A stretch of DNA of 64,000 bases, from positions 14,568,391 through 14,632,390 of the forward strand of contig CM025851.1 in the NCBI GenBank assembly GCA_003952965.2, read 5' to 3'. The notes beneath the pieces are model-generated. The model worked only from the letters and a program-made list of their open reading frames with translations. It ran no database searches and was not told the DNA's origin. Below, in pieces: positions 50,101 to 62,824 of this stretch (position 1 is the stretch's first letter; each line of letters begins with the position of its first letter). Origin of the DNA: Morella rubra (lineage: Eukaryota; Streptophyta; Magnoliopsida; Fagales; Myricaceae). A program made the position numbers and the translations under genes.

Positions 50101-50311
50101 CTTCATAATCCTTTGATATTTTATCAATTGTTCTGGTCTGGGAACGATGTGGAATTTTAGGCTGGGGCTTTTCCTTTTCTTGTGTGGCTGTTTGGGCTTC
50201 TGTGCTTTTCATAGTGCAGTATAAAACACCATTCTTTCTTCTAAACAATGCAGTCGGGTATAGCAATAGATGGTGGTTCTGAATGCTTCTAAAAAAGGTG
50301 GAAGCAATCAT
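44192..50311 (-). CDS. GATB: GATB, organellar aspartyl/glutamyl-tRNA amidotransferase subunit B
   Basis: Eight exons on the minus strand: 50311-49682, 49324-49115, 47987-47847, 47731-47528, 47109-46912, 45915-45847, 44506-44390, 44272-44192. They give 549 residues, close to the Arabidopsis length. With GatA and GatC it turns Glu-tRNA(Gln) into Gln-tRNA(Gln) in mitochondria and plastids. The first 65 residues are a Ser/Arg-rich presequence. The GatB core starts [13 protein letters not shown] at about 69, with zinc cysteines C89, C91, C104 and C107, then [39 protein letters not shown] and [12 protein letters not shown]. The Yqey-like tail domain includes [10 protein letters not shown] and [11 protein letters not shown]. 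Oddity: the expected end of exon 1 (NSQ, 49682) is followed by GAAATT, not GT, while exon 2 starts after a normal CAG. All other junctions are GT-AG. Confidence 0.92.
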
Positions 50312-51779
50312 GGTAGTATTTCACTCAATCGATCAAACAATACAGAGGCTGCGTCTGCAAAGCATTAAACAAGGTAGTGGTAAGCTAAAAGGATATCTAT
50401 CGAATCAAAATTAAGATTAGAACCAAAATCACTTAGCAGTACTAAAACCACTGAGGCTCTGACACCCAGTTGATATGTTTATGTTCAGAACTTGAAACTT
50501 CATCAAAATCATAAAAATGACAGATGCTAAGGCATTCAGAGAGATTTTTGCAGAAGAGCAAATAAAGTAATCTAAAAAGAATTGATTTTGAACGGTACAA
50601 GAAAGGCTTCCAAGGTAATATCGGTCAAGAAATTGCAAAAAGGGGAGGGGAAATGAGTCGTTCAAATAATTCAAGAAGGAAAAAAAAAATGGCGAGAACA
50701 GAATGAGGAAACCATTTCTGACCAGCTCAAGCAGCAGAGAGAGACGCGAAGAGCAACGGCCTACCAACGGTCATCCGCACGAAGGTTTATCAACAGCACC
50801 TGTATGGAGTGGATAAAACCCGACCCAGCTCCTAACAGGAATAACCAACCCGATATCTGAAGGCAAAAAATTTTTTTTTTTTTTTTTTTTAAATTTTGCT
50901 TTTTGGTTATTACTCATAGAAAATGGGTAAAATTGGAAACTTGAATGGGAGTCTTAGGCCGTGAGTCATTCAGACTTCTCCGAGTTTTTTCGGGCATTTA
51001 GTCCTCAGACGAAATCAAAATTGAACTTTTAGAGGGACCATTATATAAAAATTAATTTTGAAGGGTCAAAATAAGAAAAAAAAAGTTAAAAAAATTATTT
51101 TTTTTAATAATTTTTGGGGATTAGAGTTCATCACCTCAACCCTCTTAATTTCGTCCATATTTAATCAGATCCGTTCGAAATCACTACATAAATAATACTT
51201 AAAAATTTTATTTATTACCTAAAAAAATATACTAGACTTTATGTAAACATCATATTTCCACTTGAAGTGAATACATCCATATCATGTTTAAATATTATCG
51301 TGTTCATATTAAACTGTTTGTTTTCTTATATATCACTTATGACAATTAAAAGATCTGACAAAAATTTGATTGTCAAGATAAAAATTTGAAAATTCAAGAA
51401 TATAATACTTTGTAATACGAGGTGGTGTAAAGTGAAAATAACAAAATAGGTGAGATTTAAAGGGCGCAAACATACAGTTTACCCGTAAATCCTTAAAAAC
51501 AGTTGACATTATCTATCTTGTCAATTATATCTTCTTTCAATGCTCTGTTACCCACTCATTATTTGTTCAACTAAATTCATGCACTTACTACTACTATGGC
51601 AGCCAGCCTGTCATTTATACAGGGCTGTAATTTTCCCTCCAGAGTATAATTTTGTACCAATACAGCGTGGCAAAAGTGGAGAACATTTTTAAAATTCTAT
51701 TTTTAATGGTGCCATACAAAATTTTGGATTATTAATTAGGAAAAACAAATGCTGAAAATTTGTCAACAAGCGTCAGCAG
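50312..51779. other. GATB promoter side and AT-rich intergenic DNA
   Basis: No gene recognised. A run of about 23 T at 50870-50892 interrupts the stretch. The 500 bp next to 50311 should hold the GATB leader and promoter. Confidence 0.5.
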
Positions 51780-51861
51780 GTGGGCATGCCGGAGTGGTTA
51801 TCGGGCATGACTAGAAATCATGTGGGCTCTGCCCGCGCAGGTTCGAATCCTGCTGCTCACG
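51780..51861 (+). tRNA. tRNA-Ser (AGA)
   Basis: An 82-nt class II tRNA. Acceptor GTGGGCA pairs with TGCTCAC with one wobble; the D-arm has GGAGTGGTTATCGG; the anticodon loop CTAGAAA carries AGA at 51813-51815; there is a long variable arm; the T-arm is GCAGG-TTCGAAT-CCTGC. Both internal promoter boxes are intact (B box GGTTCGAATCC) and TTTT follows at 51862, a pol III terminator. It is a normal nuclear gene and shows no sign of organellar origin. Confidence 0.95.
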
Positions 51862-52959
51862 TTTTCCCTCTTTGATTTTTGTTTTAAATGTGAACATTGC
51901 ACCCACGTCTCCAATTTTCAAGATTTTTTAGACTTTTACTCATCTCTTATAAGTAAAGGACGTTATAGGGATGCTATAGGGTATTATGAACTTACATATG
52001 CAATTAGTCTAAAGTGTTAGTAGATAGTGCTAGGTGCCTAAAATTGATAATTAGAAGTCAAAATAGTAATTTTTAGTATAAAACTCCTAATAATTAATAG
52101 ATGCAAAGTATATTTATTCAAAAAAAATATTATGACATAATATTAATTTATAATTTGAATGAAGTGTACAAATTGCAAGATTGTATCAGTCTCATTTGTA
52201 ATGCGTTGGAAAGAAACTTTGTTTTTCACCTTTCTCTAAAAGGGTTAATAGTTTAAGATGGATTAGCTTCGGATAAAGAGTGAAAAACAAGACATTGGAG
52301 TACTCGTAGATTATAGGTTCATTATTGCGTGAAAATGTGGGGATCCTTTTCCCTTCTCGTAAATTGCCTGAAAAAATAAAAATAAAAAAAATGTAGTGGG
52401 GGTTGATTATTGCGTGGAGAAAGTGGCGAAGTCGTGTTGAAACCGGTAGAAGAGCCAAAGCTTAAGTCAAAATTTACACGGACACACCCACGAAGCCACA
52501 GAGTTTATATGGGTTCCGCAAATTGTTGCAGTTGAGATGGCGAAAACGCAGGGCCAGGCTGTGAATTTTTGAAAATTTGATGAAAAATTTAAAAATGTAT
52601 GATTGTAAATTTATTTTTATTTAAATTTGTTAAAAGGTTAAAAAAAAAAAAAGTGATAGAATTTTTTAATAAAAATAAGAGAATTAGTTAAAAAAATAAG
52701 AGAAAATTTGATGTATTTTTTTATGTATAAAAAAAATTAAAATTAGTGTACAAAGATATTAGAATATGTACAAACATTTTGAAGTTTGTCTTTTAATTAT
52801 TTTTCTTACAAAATTCAAAATTTTTCATAAACAAAAGTCTCGGTGGACCAAACTTTTTAAGTCCAGTTGTGACGCACAAAGGGGCACTCTTTGTCTTAGC
52901 TATTTTAGCGCAAAGAGGAGGAAGAAGAAGAAGAAGAAAGAAGAGGAGAAAGGGACCAG
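51862..52959. other. AT-rich intergenic DNA and promoter of the 52960 gene
   Basis: No gene recognised. Very AT-rich between 52550 and 52760. A GAA/GAG-rich purine run at 52915-52950 immediately precedes the next start codon, probably within its leader. Confidence 0.5.
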
Positions 52960-55257
52960 ATGGAGGTCTCGCAGTCATGGAGGGTGAGGTTCTCCTTCAG
53001 GAACGCTACTATATTCGTGTGCTTCTTGAACGTCGTCGCCGCTCTTCTGTTGCTTCGGAGCTTCCTCTTTTCTGCCTCTTCCCTCTTTTCTGCCTCTTCC
53101 CGCAACAAATTCTCTGCTTCTCAATTCAATTATGGTCTCTCTCTTTCCATTGCTCAAGTTTTGTCATAGTGTCTCAGATATATTTTTCAATGAGCTGAAA
53201 GGCTCGTGGCTGTTGCTTACTTTGTCAAATTTTGTATTTTTATGTCCTAAATTTGTGCTTTATTCGCCTTTTTTTTGTCATCAAATTAAGGAACACTAAC
53301 GGTCCTCATTGACTGCCACAGAATTGGGTTGTTGAAATTTTGATCGTCTTGTTGACCCATTTTTGTTTAGGTCGGTTAGTTAGAATTTGATCTTAAAGTT
53401 GATTGGCTTTCTGACGATCTGTGTGGGTGTTCTTCGATGATACGTGTATTCTAGGGATCCTATTTAGCCGTGTGGCTGATTTTGTGTGATATAGTACCAT
53501 GAAGCTCTGTAGGATGGATGGGTGAGAAGGGCTTCGTGTTTGAGAGAATGACTTGCAGTCCTCGCTACATTCAGACGTTCGTTGGACTAAGAGAGTATCT
53601 ATTTAATACCACTTTAGGTGTCAACATTAGGATGTCCTAACAACATTGGAAACGCTTTTTCTGCTGAGTCCGCATTCCGCAATATTATCAGAACTAAGGG
53701 AGTATCTATGTGTTCATGAACTTAGTTTCCCTTATAAATTGACATTCTTGCAGATGCCATGAAAATGCATCTTACCTTGAAAAGGCGCCAGTAAGTGATA
53801 TAAAAGCCTCGTCCATTACTTGTAAATCTTCTACAAGATGATTCCTCGTAAAGCAAATTAGAAGTTACAACCTACTTCTTGGCAACATTAATCTTCAGGT
53901 TCTGACTCTTGGCTGGACGTGAAGGCATCAAATTATATAAAACTAGTTGGCCGAACATAAGCTTCACGTAACATAAGTCCACAAGTTTGTTGCTCTTCAC
54001 ATGGAATGCATCCTAAGCTTGATTGTGACGTCTTTTTTATTCTAATTCGGGGTTCTTTTTGCTATTCAGTATGTATATAATCACTTGATGAGCACTCGAG
54101 TTGCTGATTGACTTGAGGTATACTGCAAATCTGTAAATGCAGCTCAAACCAGATATATGAAGGAATCTGAAGAGATCCGCCTTGCTATGCAACCATTGGA
54201 ACTGATAAAAAGAGTAAGCTCTGACCAATAATTTGTTGCTCTGAAGATTTGGATTTCAATTTGTATTTTTTCTCCTATTTTTCCCTTTTTCTCTCCATTA
54301 TTGAATGAGAATTGGTTTTGGTGTTCGTTTTGCATTGGGGTTAAATCTTTTCCCTCTCTACAGGTGAGGGAAATTGAGCAAGAAGTATTTGGAGAATCAG
54401 AAGTGGTTCAACATAAAGACAAAAAGCAAACTGCTGCAGTAGATCTTTCTAAAAGGTTAAAGGATTTGCGTTCCCTTAATGACGGTAGCAGCTTGAAAGG
54501 TGAATCTTCTTCTAATTACTTTTTTATCTTTGGGCTTTCATATCTAGTAGAATGTTCAGTAGTCTCGACTGTTGGAAAGTTGCATTTCCAGTTAACAAGA
54601 GTGAAACTTAGGTAGTTAGATTCCTTTTAGATACATCTCTAAAAAAGAAAGTCATGATTCTCTGTTTGCATGTTTGACCAAATTCGAACCTTCCATTTGG
54701 TTCCTACTTTAAGAGAACCTTTCGTTTGTGGTTTGTTATGGGTCAAGCAGCATTCCATTTCCTAAAGCTTGTTAAGTCCTTAGCCCTTTCTGTTTGTCAT
54801 ATAATCTTGAATGATGACTCTGTTATGAAAATACCTTCTTTCGGTCACTAGTGTCTTCTTAAAGCTTAAACTTCATTTACCCTCAAATAAATATTGTCTA
54901 GTATCCAGCATAATCTTGTCCAACATGCTTCTGCTGTTGTAGGGCAATCCGGCAATAAGCTTTACTTTTACCCCATCTTGCATAGATAGCAATGGTTCAA
55001 GTATTGATTTGTTCAACATATTATGTGGTATAAATGTTTACTCTGGGTCTGACAAGCTTTCTGCTTGATATGTCAATCTCTCTGATTTTCCTGTTATTTC
55101 TCTTCTCCTGGAGTGTTACAACATTTGTATTATGATGGACACGATTTATCAGTATTGATGATGTTTCTCAGCTCTCGAGGAATGGCGTACAAGGAAGATG
55201 GAACGAGCCAGAAAGCGGCAACTGGAAAAAAATGGAACAGTGACCTCCCAAGCCTGA
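52960..55257 (+). CDS. Small membrane-anchored protein of unknown function, conserved-looking
   Basis: Five exons, 52960-53134, 53754-53790, 54153-54213, 54364-54499 and 55172-55257, join in phase to 164 residues. The N-terminus MEVSQSWRVRFSFR is followed by one hydrophobic segment (about 17-32, ATIFVCFLNVVAALLLL), then a Ser/Phe-rich linker, and charged helical stretches MKESEEIRLAMQPLEL, VREIEQEV and LEEWRTRKMERARKRQLEKN, likely coiled coil, ending SQA. This arrangement suggests a signal-anchored protein with a helical tail. I recall similar plant proteins annotated only as uncharacterised or NST1-like, so no function is assigned. The exon 3 acceptor (AAACCAG|ATAT) was chosen by phase; the nearer TGCAG would shift the frame. 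Confidence 0.7.
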
Positions 55258-55714
55258 TATATAACTTGTCTAAGTTAATTGATTTTGATATTGGGTTTAT
55301 CGACCTGCGTTCTTTTTTGGATGGAAAGGTGCTAGTTCTTGCGAAAGCTTCATACCAAGTTATATAAACTCCTTTTATACTTGTATATATAATTACTTGA
55401 AAAAACAAAACAAAAAACAAATGTGGAACTACCTGCTTTGATGACACAAAATAGTTTCTGCCGTTCGTGTTAACAAGCTCTGTAAACTTCTTTCATAGCA
55501 AAGCTATTCAGAACTTAAGTTCCACCTTAGCTTACTTTTCAGTCGTCAGCTTTGCTCACTGATCTAATGGTCGACTGCTGCACACTGATGGACAATTAAT
55601 TTTTATTTCATGGCAGATAGAGCTATATGGTTTCTCAACATTTTGCTAAATTTGTTCTCTATCATTATTTTTTCTCGTTTGTCTTATCCACTTTTTTCCT
55701 TGGAGGACAGTTCA
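55258..55714. other. 3' region of the 52960 gene; no other feature
   Basis: Probably includes the 3' UTR. Nothing else recognised. Confidence 0.5.
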
Positions 55715-56760
55715 TTAAGCTAGTCCACAGGAGACCATTTAGATTGGACACGGTTAGAATTTGGTGATTCATTTTTCGGAAATTTCTTCCCACTTGTAGA
55801 ATGAAAAAGAAAAGCACCTAAATAATTTACGTACGTTTTCCCTAGTTTGGGGACTAAAAGCTTGACATGCGATTTCTTTACCGGGTTGTCGACTTCTTGT
55901 ATCCAAAACTCTACGCAAAGGAATGTGTTGAGATCACACTCATCAAATGGGTCCTGAGAGTCTTGGGAAAAGAATGAAATCTGAGAGAGTGCATCCATTA
56001 GTCTTTTCTTGTAGTCTTGTTTGGAGATGGCTGCAGCCAAACTGGATTGCAGAATGTCTTGAACGATCTATTGTCGTGGAAAAAGTTTATTGGTAAAGTA
56101 AAATTGCATTAAGGGGGAAAGTCGTTGGAGTTCGATGGGAGGAACGTAAAATACAATCCATTTTTCAAAAGCATCTTTAAGGTTTGAAGGTAGAATGTCT
56201 TCGGTTGGGCCATAGTAAGTCCACCATTGTAAGAACCATGGAGGAAGAGGGGGTCGAAACTGAGAGTCTTGGAAACGCACAAACCATTTGTCTTCTAACA
56301 TCACTTTTAAAAAGCTTAAGTATTATGTCATGCCATGATATAGTCATGACACGAAAATTGTTTTAATGAGCAAGGAGTATGAAAAACTTTGAAACGCCAT
56401 GGTCCGTTGGAGATTATAAGAACAGGGTCCTTCGAATTTAACAAAACCGGTATCTAACAAAATACATTGATAATACTCTGTGGTCTTAGAGGGATCTAAG
56501 GGCGGAAAATTCAAGGATGGAGGTAAAAGTCATGGAGGAAGCTTGATTAGGATCGGTCAAGAGCAAATTGGGATGCTTAAGAAGGGTCACTGTATGGATC
56601 TGAGGTTTGGTATAGGAAAAATTTAACTTTTGTGGGTTAGGTGGAGGACAGAAGCTAAAGGAAGGGATGGCTGGCCATGGCCCCTCAACCCTCCAAAAGC
56701 TCTTAAAAAACAGCATGTTCTTTATCTTTTTTTTAATTTTTTTTAATGTTTTAATCATTT
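55715..56760 (-). mobile_element. Decayed virus-like or retroelement-like relic, family uncertain
   Basis: On the minus strand, adjoining open stretches carry W/F/P-rich blocks such as WFVRFQDSQFRPPLPPWFL and QWWTYYGP, a style I associate with coding remnants of plant endogenous pararetroviruses or related retroelements. No reverse transcriptase, protease or terminal repeat was recognised in the window. It is broken in several places and looks old. The family assignment is tentative. Confidence 0.3.
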
Positions 56761-58100
56761 TGGCCTTCCTCCGGCCCCTAATAATTAATTCTTGACATCG
56801 TCCCTGGTGGAGGAGGAATAGATATTGGAGAGGATGAAAAAGCCATCTTAAACAGTCTGATTGTATGTCTTTGAAAGGGGAGAAAAAGAGGAAAAGAAAG
56901 CCACTGAAAGAAATTTGATAAAGGTAATTGTGGGTGGAGAGTTGCAGGGAGTACTTTGTCTTGCGGCTGGTGAAGCTAATAAGAATGCACTTACAATTTA
57001 TTGGTGAGCTATACGAGGGAACAGATTGGGAAGGTGATTAATAGAGTAGGCGGAGAGATAAAATAGTAGGAGTAACTAACAAGGAAAAGAGAAAAAATAA
57101 ATGGAGAAGATAGAAAAAGGGAAGAGAGAGAAGTGGAGAAAGGGAAAAAGAAAACAAAGTAAGAGAGAGGAAGAGGAAGAAGAAGCACAAGAGATAAGGA
57201 GAAGAAATAGGGTGGGAAAGAGAAATAATCAACAAGAGAAGAGGAAAAAAAGAGGGAAAGAGAGAATTAGGAGAAAAAACAGAAAAAGAAGAGAGAGAAG
57301 AGGAGAGGGGGCAAACTAAATCAAAAGCACCCATCACCTCCACCATGTACAATGGGGCAAATATGCCCCCCTTGAATTTTTTTTAAATAAAAAATTATAT
57401 TTTAGTTTTTAATTTTATTGATATTATTATTATTTATTTATCTAAGTGTAAATGGTCTAAAATTTTTTTATTTTTAAAAAAAGTCATATATGCAGCTGAT
57501 GTGTTTAAAAATGTGTTTTATATGAATTTTCTGTCCATGTATAACAGCAAAACAAGTGGAGTTTTAAATTCATAAACAAAAGAACCACAAGTCTTAAAAT
57601 AAAAAAATTTGAACGTACGAGTCTTAATTCCAAAATGACATAAAGTACAAGTATATGATATATATTTTTTTTTTATTTTAATATTTTTATTGACAAGACA
57701 AATGAAAACTATTACAAATTATTCTTGGAATTTTCAGCTAACAAACTTGTTTAGTTTTCTTTGTAAATATTTTCAGTTGCAAATATTTTCTAATTTTTTT
57801 TATTTTACGCCGAAACAAACACAGCCTTAAAACTTGCATATTACACGGCAAAAGCTATTGTTAGCTTAAGCGCAGAAATGCAAATAAGGCAGCAGGTTGG
57901 ACGGATAGCTTGTTCCTATGGTTGCCAAGAGCTACTAGCAGTCTCACTAGCCACATTTCCAGGATTACGGCCTTTTCTTAGCAAAACAAAATATGCTTCA
58001 GCATGGCTCTGCTAACTGTGAAGTTCGACAAACCAACAAAAAGCAGGTTCTTGACACCATAAATGGCCCATATGTTAAGGACTGGCTCACAGCGAGAAAA
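56761..58100. other. Gene-free stretch with purine-rich and AT-rich DNA
   Basis: No gene recognised. Holds the purine tract at 57061-57320 and AT-rich DNA at 57370-57820. Confidence 0.5.
57061..57320 (+). repeat. Polypurine tract (AGGAGAA-rich)
   Basis: About 250 bp almost wholly A and G on the plus strand (words AGAGAGAAG, GGAAAAAGA, AGGAAGA). It reads as Lys/Arg/Glu-only peptides in several frames, which are artefacts of composition. Confidence 0.85.
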
Positions 58101-60227
58101 CGCCTAGGCAGAGAGTAGTCGTTCATTTGCATTCCAACTACTAATTATACAGAGCAGAGATTCATTAAGATGGAAGCAGTTTCTCTCTTCCAAAACAAAA
58201 AAAGCAATGGCCTTTACACACTCTCTTGCCTCTTGATAACTACCGACACCTATACGCGTTCACTAATATACACATATTCAAGAAACGAAAGGACAAGCCA
58301 CCCCCGCCTGCGCATACACTGAACAATTTCTGTACAAGCTTTACCACTCTGGCACTTTATATGTACAAAGGTAAAAAGTACAAAAGTTGCATACACGCAA
58401 AATGCATACAAGTGTGTACAAACCCTCGTGAAACCACTTCCAGCGGAAATAGCTTGCAGCAAGACTTGATCCTCAAAGTCCGGAATAGGAAGCACAGTTT
58501 CTTATAATACCACTTTCAATCATTGCAGCAGATTTTCTGGCTCAAAAAATATTGAGTTGACAATTTTCTTCACCTGTATGATGTGTGCTCAAGCCAAGAA
58601 AAAAAGCCACATTACCATGTGATAAATACCATGTTAAAGCTTTCTGATAATTTTATCGAGGGTTCATATTTGCAGCATCTATTCTGAAGCAAAGATGAGG
58701 ACCAGAAAATTTAGGAAGCTGGCTGACAAAACTTTGCAGGCGTATGGTCCATTTTCCTCTGCATGGGACAAGTAAAGTCAGTGAGCACAGCTTCAAAATT
58801 AATGCCATAGAAGTGCCCCAAGCCTGTGACAATCTCAGATGTGTAAAACAGATCAAATTTTACCAACTTGTTGGCAGGCTGAGATGCTTGTTAACATGAA
58901 GACATGATAACAAAGCAAACGACATCCAGAACCAATCCAGACAAGACTAAAAAAAAATTACAGATGAATGACACCCGTCAAGTTTTAAGGGACCATCCAA
59001 GAATAGAAGTGTAAAACATATTGTGCATACCATAGCAAATGATAGGAAACCAATTTGAACCAAGCTATCATAACCAAAATAATGTCACTAGCAGCCAGAT
59101 GGTGAGATGAATGCAATAAACAAACGTCCATTGCAATTGAAAGAAATTTCCATCCAAACAATCAGGAGAACACAAAAGATAAAAGGAGACTCAATGTATT
59201 TCGGAAACAAGATGCTCAATGCGTAGGGCAGTCCAATCCTTGCTTGGGACAACCAAACAGCAAAGGATTAACTCGTTAGGTTGCAGAAATCTCACAGTAC
59301 TCCCATACTAATGCAGTGAGCCACTTGGGAGAGATGCAATTCAGAGAATGGAATGAAACTTTAGGTTACATTGAACTCTTTCCTTCCCTCCTAACAGAAA
59401 AACTCCCAAACAAGAGTACGGCGGGTTCCACCCTTCCATTCCACCCAAAGGCTCACATCCCAGTGTTGGTAGGAAATAGAACTAGGACAGAATATTGTGC
59501 ATGTCTACCTCTGTGAGGTATCGACCAGCCAACCATGAACCCATTAGAAACTCCACTCTGAGAGGTTACTAATGCAAGGAAAAAGGAATCAAAACATCCA
59601 GAAAGAGGAAACACCATAACAACTTTCCAAGAGTACACAATTCACCACCACAACAATTTAAATTCTCGAAACCCTTCCAGTGATTTCATTCATTCCCTAT
59701 TTTGGAACCTTCAACTTGCACAAAAGCTCCCTCAGGCTGCCATAGTGCTAAAACTCCCATATACACCATTTGGTCACTTTGGACAGCTTAGGGCTAGTAA
59801 AGAAAATTAAAAAGTTATTCCCCCAATACCCAAAACAAAGAAAGAAGGGTAAGAAAGGCCACTGACATGGGCAGCAGACGGAGATGCATACTACAGTAAC
59901 CGATACAACCCAATCATCAACTTTAATATCACAAATTGCGCAAACGCTTAGGCAGCGATGAAATTCACATAATTTTGCACTAGAAACACATGTTTCCATA
60001 AAAAGTAGGACCTTCTAACAACGATATGAGATTATCAAACAAACTGAACTACCGATTGCTCCAATTAAGCAGCAAAGGGCTGAACCCATCTAAGTACCTA
60101 AATGCCGAATATCACTTACTTTCTGCAAATATGTAAAGGTACAACAACGAAACATATTTTGGGAGAAAATCTTACCAAGGGGGGGAAAAAGAAAAGAAAC
60201 TGTGAGAAAAATCTTTATCTAACTATT

Positions 60228-60241
60228 CCCCCCCCCCCCCC
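60228..60241 (+). repeat. C14 homopolymer
   Basis: Fourteen consecutive C. Length is uncertain in any assembly. Confidence 0.85.
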
Positions 60242-61164
60242 AAAGCCAACTAAAATCTTCTATTTAAAATGGGTAAAATGAACAGAGAACCTTAGTTGTA
60301 AGGTGTAAAATATAAACCATCCTAGAAATTTCTTCTCATTATACTCCCTCCAATAAGAACCCCACACTAAACTCTTTTTCAAGAGCTGCGTCATGACTGT
60401 AAAGGTGCACCTTGATGCACACCAGAAAGAGAAGAATTCATTTAAAGCCATTAGGCTGCACTAACAATGGGCATAAATGAAGGCAAATGATTGTCTGAAC
60501 CACACGTTTCGTCTGCTCAAAACTGTGAGGCTTATTTTCGCTTATCAACATTTTGCTTTGTCTTCCAATCAATATTCTTCTGGACATTAAGCCAAGAGCT
60601 AAAACAACTGACCATACCTTTTTTGCCTCACGAGATAAGTAATAGTTTTAAATGGAGATAAAACTTTCAGCTGCATCAGTATTTATCAACTAACTCTGAA
60701 AATGCCAATGAGCCTTTTCTCAACTAGCACCTCCTTCCCTTTGGAAGGGTTTGATTGGGGTTCATATTCCCTAAGCCACATGATTTGCATTAGTATATGC
60801 ATAAGAACAATCATATAGAGAACAAAAAAAGAAAAAAACCGCCCCTAGATACAAAGTCCAAAGATGAAGCCCAATTAATATCATTAAATTTGTCTCAAAA
60901 TTATTAGTCTGAGCCAACCAAAGCCATCCAAAGGCTATTATAATAGAAAAATCACGTTGGTTCATCAATTTATTCCATAACTGAACCACCATTCTCCTGC
61001 ATGATTAATTTCAATTATGCCTTCAATAGTGAAGGAGAGGATCCCTGTGTCACAATGGGTGATCCCTGGAGTGAGGGAAGCCAGAGCACTGGTCAAAGAG
61101 AGACAAAGAAGAGGACCTATAGATCCTGTTTTCGGATTTTTACAAAACCCCAGAGAGAGGGAAA

Positions 61165-61183
61165 GGGGGGGGGGGGGGGGGGG
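61165..61183 (+). repeat. G19 homopolymer
   Basis: Nineteen consecutive G, preceded by AGAGAGAGGGAAA. Potential G-quadruplex. Confidence 0.85.
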
Positions 61184-62001
61184 TGATCTTGTGTCAGGAC
61201 ACCTGCAGTAACTCATATTACGGCTGGTTGATGGTCAATAATAACTTTATCAGGTGCGAGAAAACACAGGCTAACAATACTTGAAATTTCTCAATCCTCT
61301 CCTAGCTGTAACTCCATGGACACAGTAATCTAGTTTGATTTATCAGATAGACCCATAGGATTTGATGTCAATAACATTTATCTGGGATACCACAAGATAC
61401 ATGCCGAAACAATGGAGCAATTAAAAAGTCAGCTCACCGGAAGATTTATCTATACCACATGCACTCTGTAGGTCATATACCCTAATAATGGTAAAATCTA
61501 ATCCTGTTATCCTGTTCCAAAAAGAGCACTTGTAGAAGGTACCAAATGAGACTATCTCAAAACATACAGCCCTGTAGAATCAATAAAGATAGATCCTGCA
61601 ACCAAGAGATTGAAGGATAAACTACATACACTATCCCAAAGACTAACAGACCACTGAGCTTATTCATGCATGGAGGGCCCAATTCTGTTAGGGCTCAAAA
61701 ACCTTTAATCTTACTCGTACGAAAGAGTAAAATTAGGCAAAATCCTAATAGCTAGTCACATTCATAGCTCCCTTTATTCTTCTACAGTTCTATTGAACTC
61801 AGGGCTAGTCACATCCCTAGTTCCCTTTATTCCTCATATTTTAAGATATATCCCACCTTGGCTAGTTACCACAAAAGTACAAATCCACAACTGCAAATAG
61901 TTTATACTTTAGTCACTCATGCATTGAGGGAGGTGACAAATCCAACCTATGCAAACTCCAAAGAATTACATTCCATTAACGAGTTCCTGGTACACCCACC
62001 C

Positions 62002-62254
62002 ACCCCCACACCTACTTGAGGCTTAAACCTACACGGACCGTGAGTCTTACAACTCACGATTTCAGCATTCATTATTGTTACAAAGGAAGGAAGTGTGATT
62101 TGAGAAAAAGCTCATTGGCCGTGAGTCTTACAACTCACCCCCACACCTACTTGAGGCTTAAACCTACACGGACCGTGAGTCTTACAACTCACGATTTCAG
62201 CATTCGTTATTGTTACAACGGAAGGAAGTGTGACTTGAGAAAAAGCTCATTGGC
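62002..62254 (+). repeat. 135-bp tandem duplication with embedded hairpins
   Basis: The unit CCTACTTGAGGCTTAAACCT through AGCTCATTGGC occurs at 62011 and again at 62146 with five or fewer changes. Each contains CGTGAGTCTTACAACTCACG, a hairpin with a 7-bp perfect stem; a third copy of most of it lies at the junction (62120-62138). Confidence 0.85.
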
Positions 62255-62824
62255 ACCCAGTGTCTGCATAAATGACATACAAGCAGCACAATAATAGTAC
62301 CTGACTTGGGAGGAATTCACTATATAAGAAAGCCAGAATATTGCGGGACAATAATACCAATGGAAATTTATACGTTCGTAAAATCATGTCATACATCATA
62401 TGATATATGAGGATGGAAAAAATGAAACGACACATATCCAACAGTTTTTGACTAGTAACCCCAAAGAAATAACATGCCATGGCAGAATGTAAATTTGAAT
62501 GACAATCAATTGTATGCTAATAAGACATGTCAACTCAATCTCACACGAATGCCAAAGATTCGACCGGCCAAATGTTGACTGACAAGATGTTGACAATGTC
62601 TGTATTTAATAACACCCTAGCACTTACAAATAGAGTACAAAGTTGACTTTGAACAGAGCTAGAAGGAAGCTGAGGAAAGACATTGACATACTATATTTCT
62701 TAACAACTAGAAGGAAAACAAATGAAACTTTTGCTCATAGGAAGCTGGTGTATACCTCAGCGATCATGTTCCCCGCACTCCGTCCTGCACCACATACAAA
62801 AATGCATCAACTCTTCAACGGTAT

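Larger units (their letters stand above)
58101..62824 (-). other. No recognised coding DNA; possible 3' UTR and intron of the SUVH gene
   Basis: Read on the minus strand, 68 bp after the SUVH stop there is a usable donor (CTGAG|GTATAC, exon end 62756). About 58180-58560 resembles a plant terminal untranslated exon (TTTGTACACACTTGTATGC, AT-rich end). If joined, this would be a long intron in the 3' UTR. No protein or RNA gene was seen between. It contains a 135-bp tandem duplication, a C14 run (60228-60241) and a G19 run (61165-61183). Confidence 0.3.

Noticed and set aside
52555-52795. Third full Tourist-like MITE
   Set aside because: Resemblance to 20479-20871 is limited to AT-rich words; no termini or TAA/TTA duplication were found.
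57101-57319. Lys/Arg/Glu-rich open reading frame
   Set aside because: It is an artefact of the polypurine tract; equivalent readings occur in other frames.
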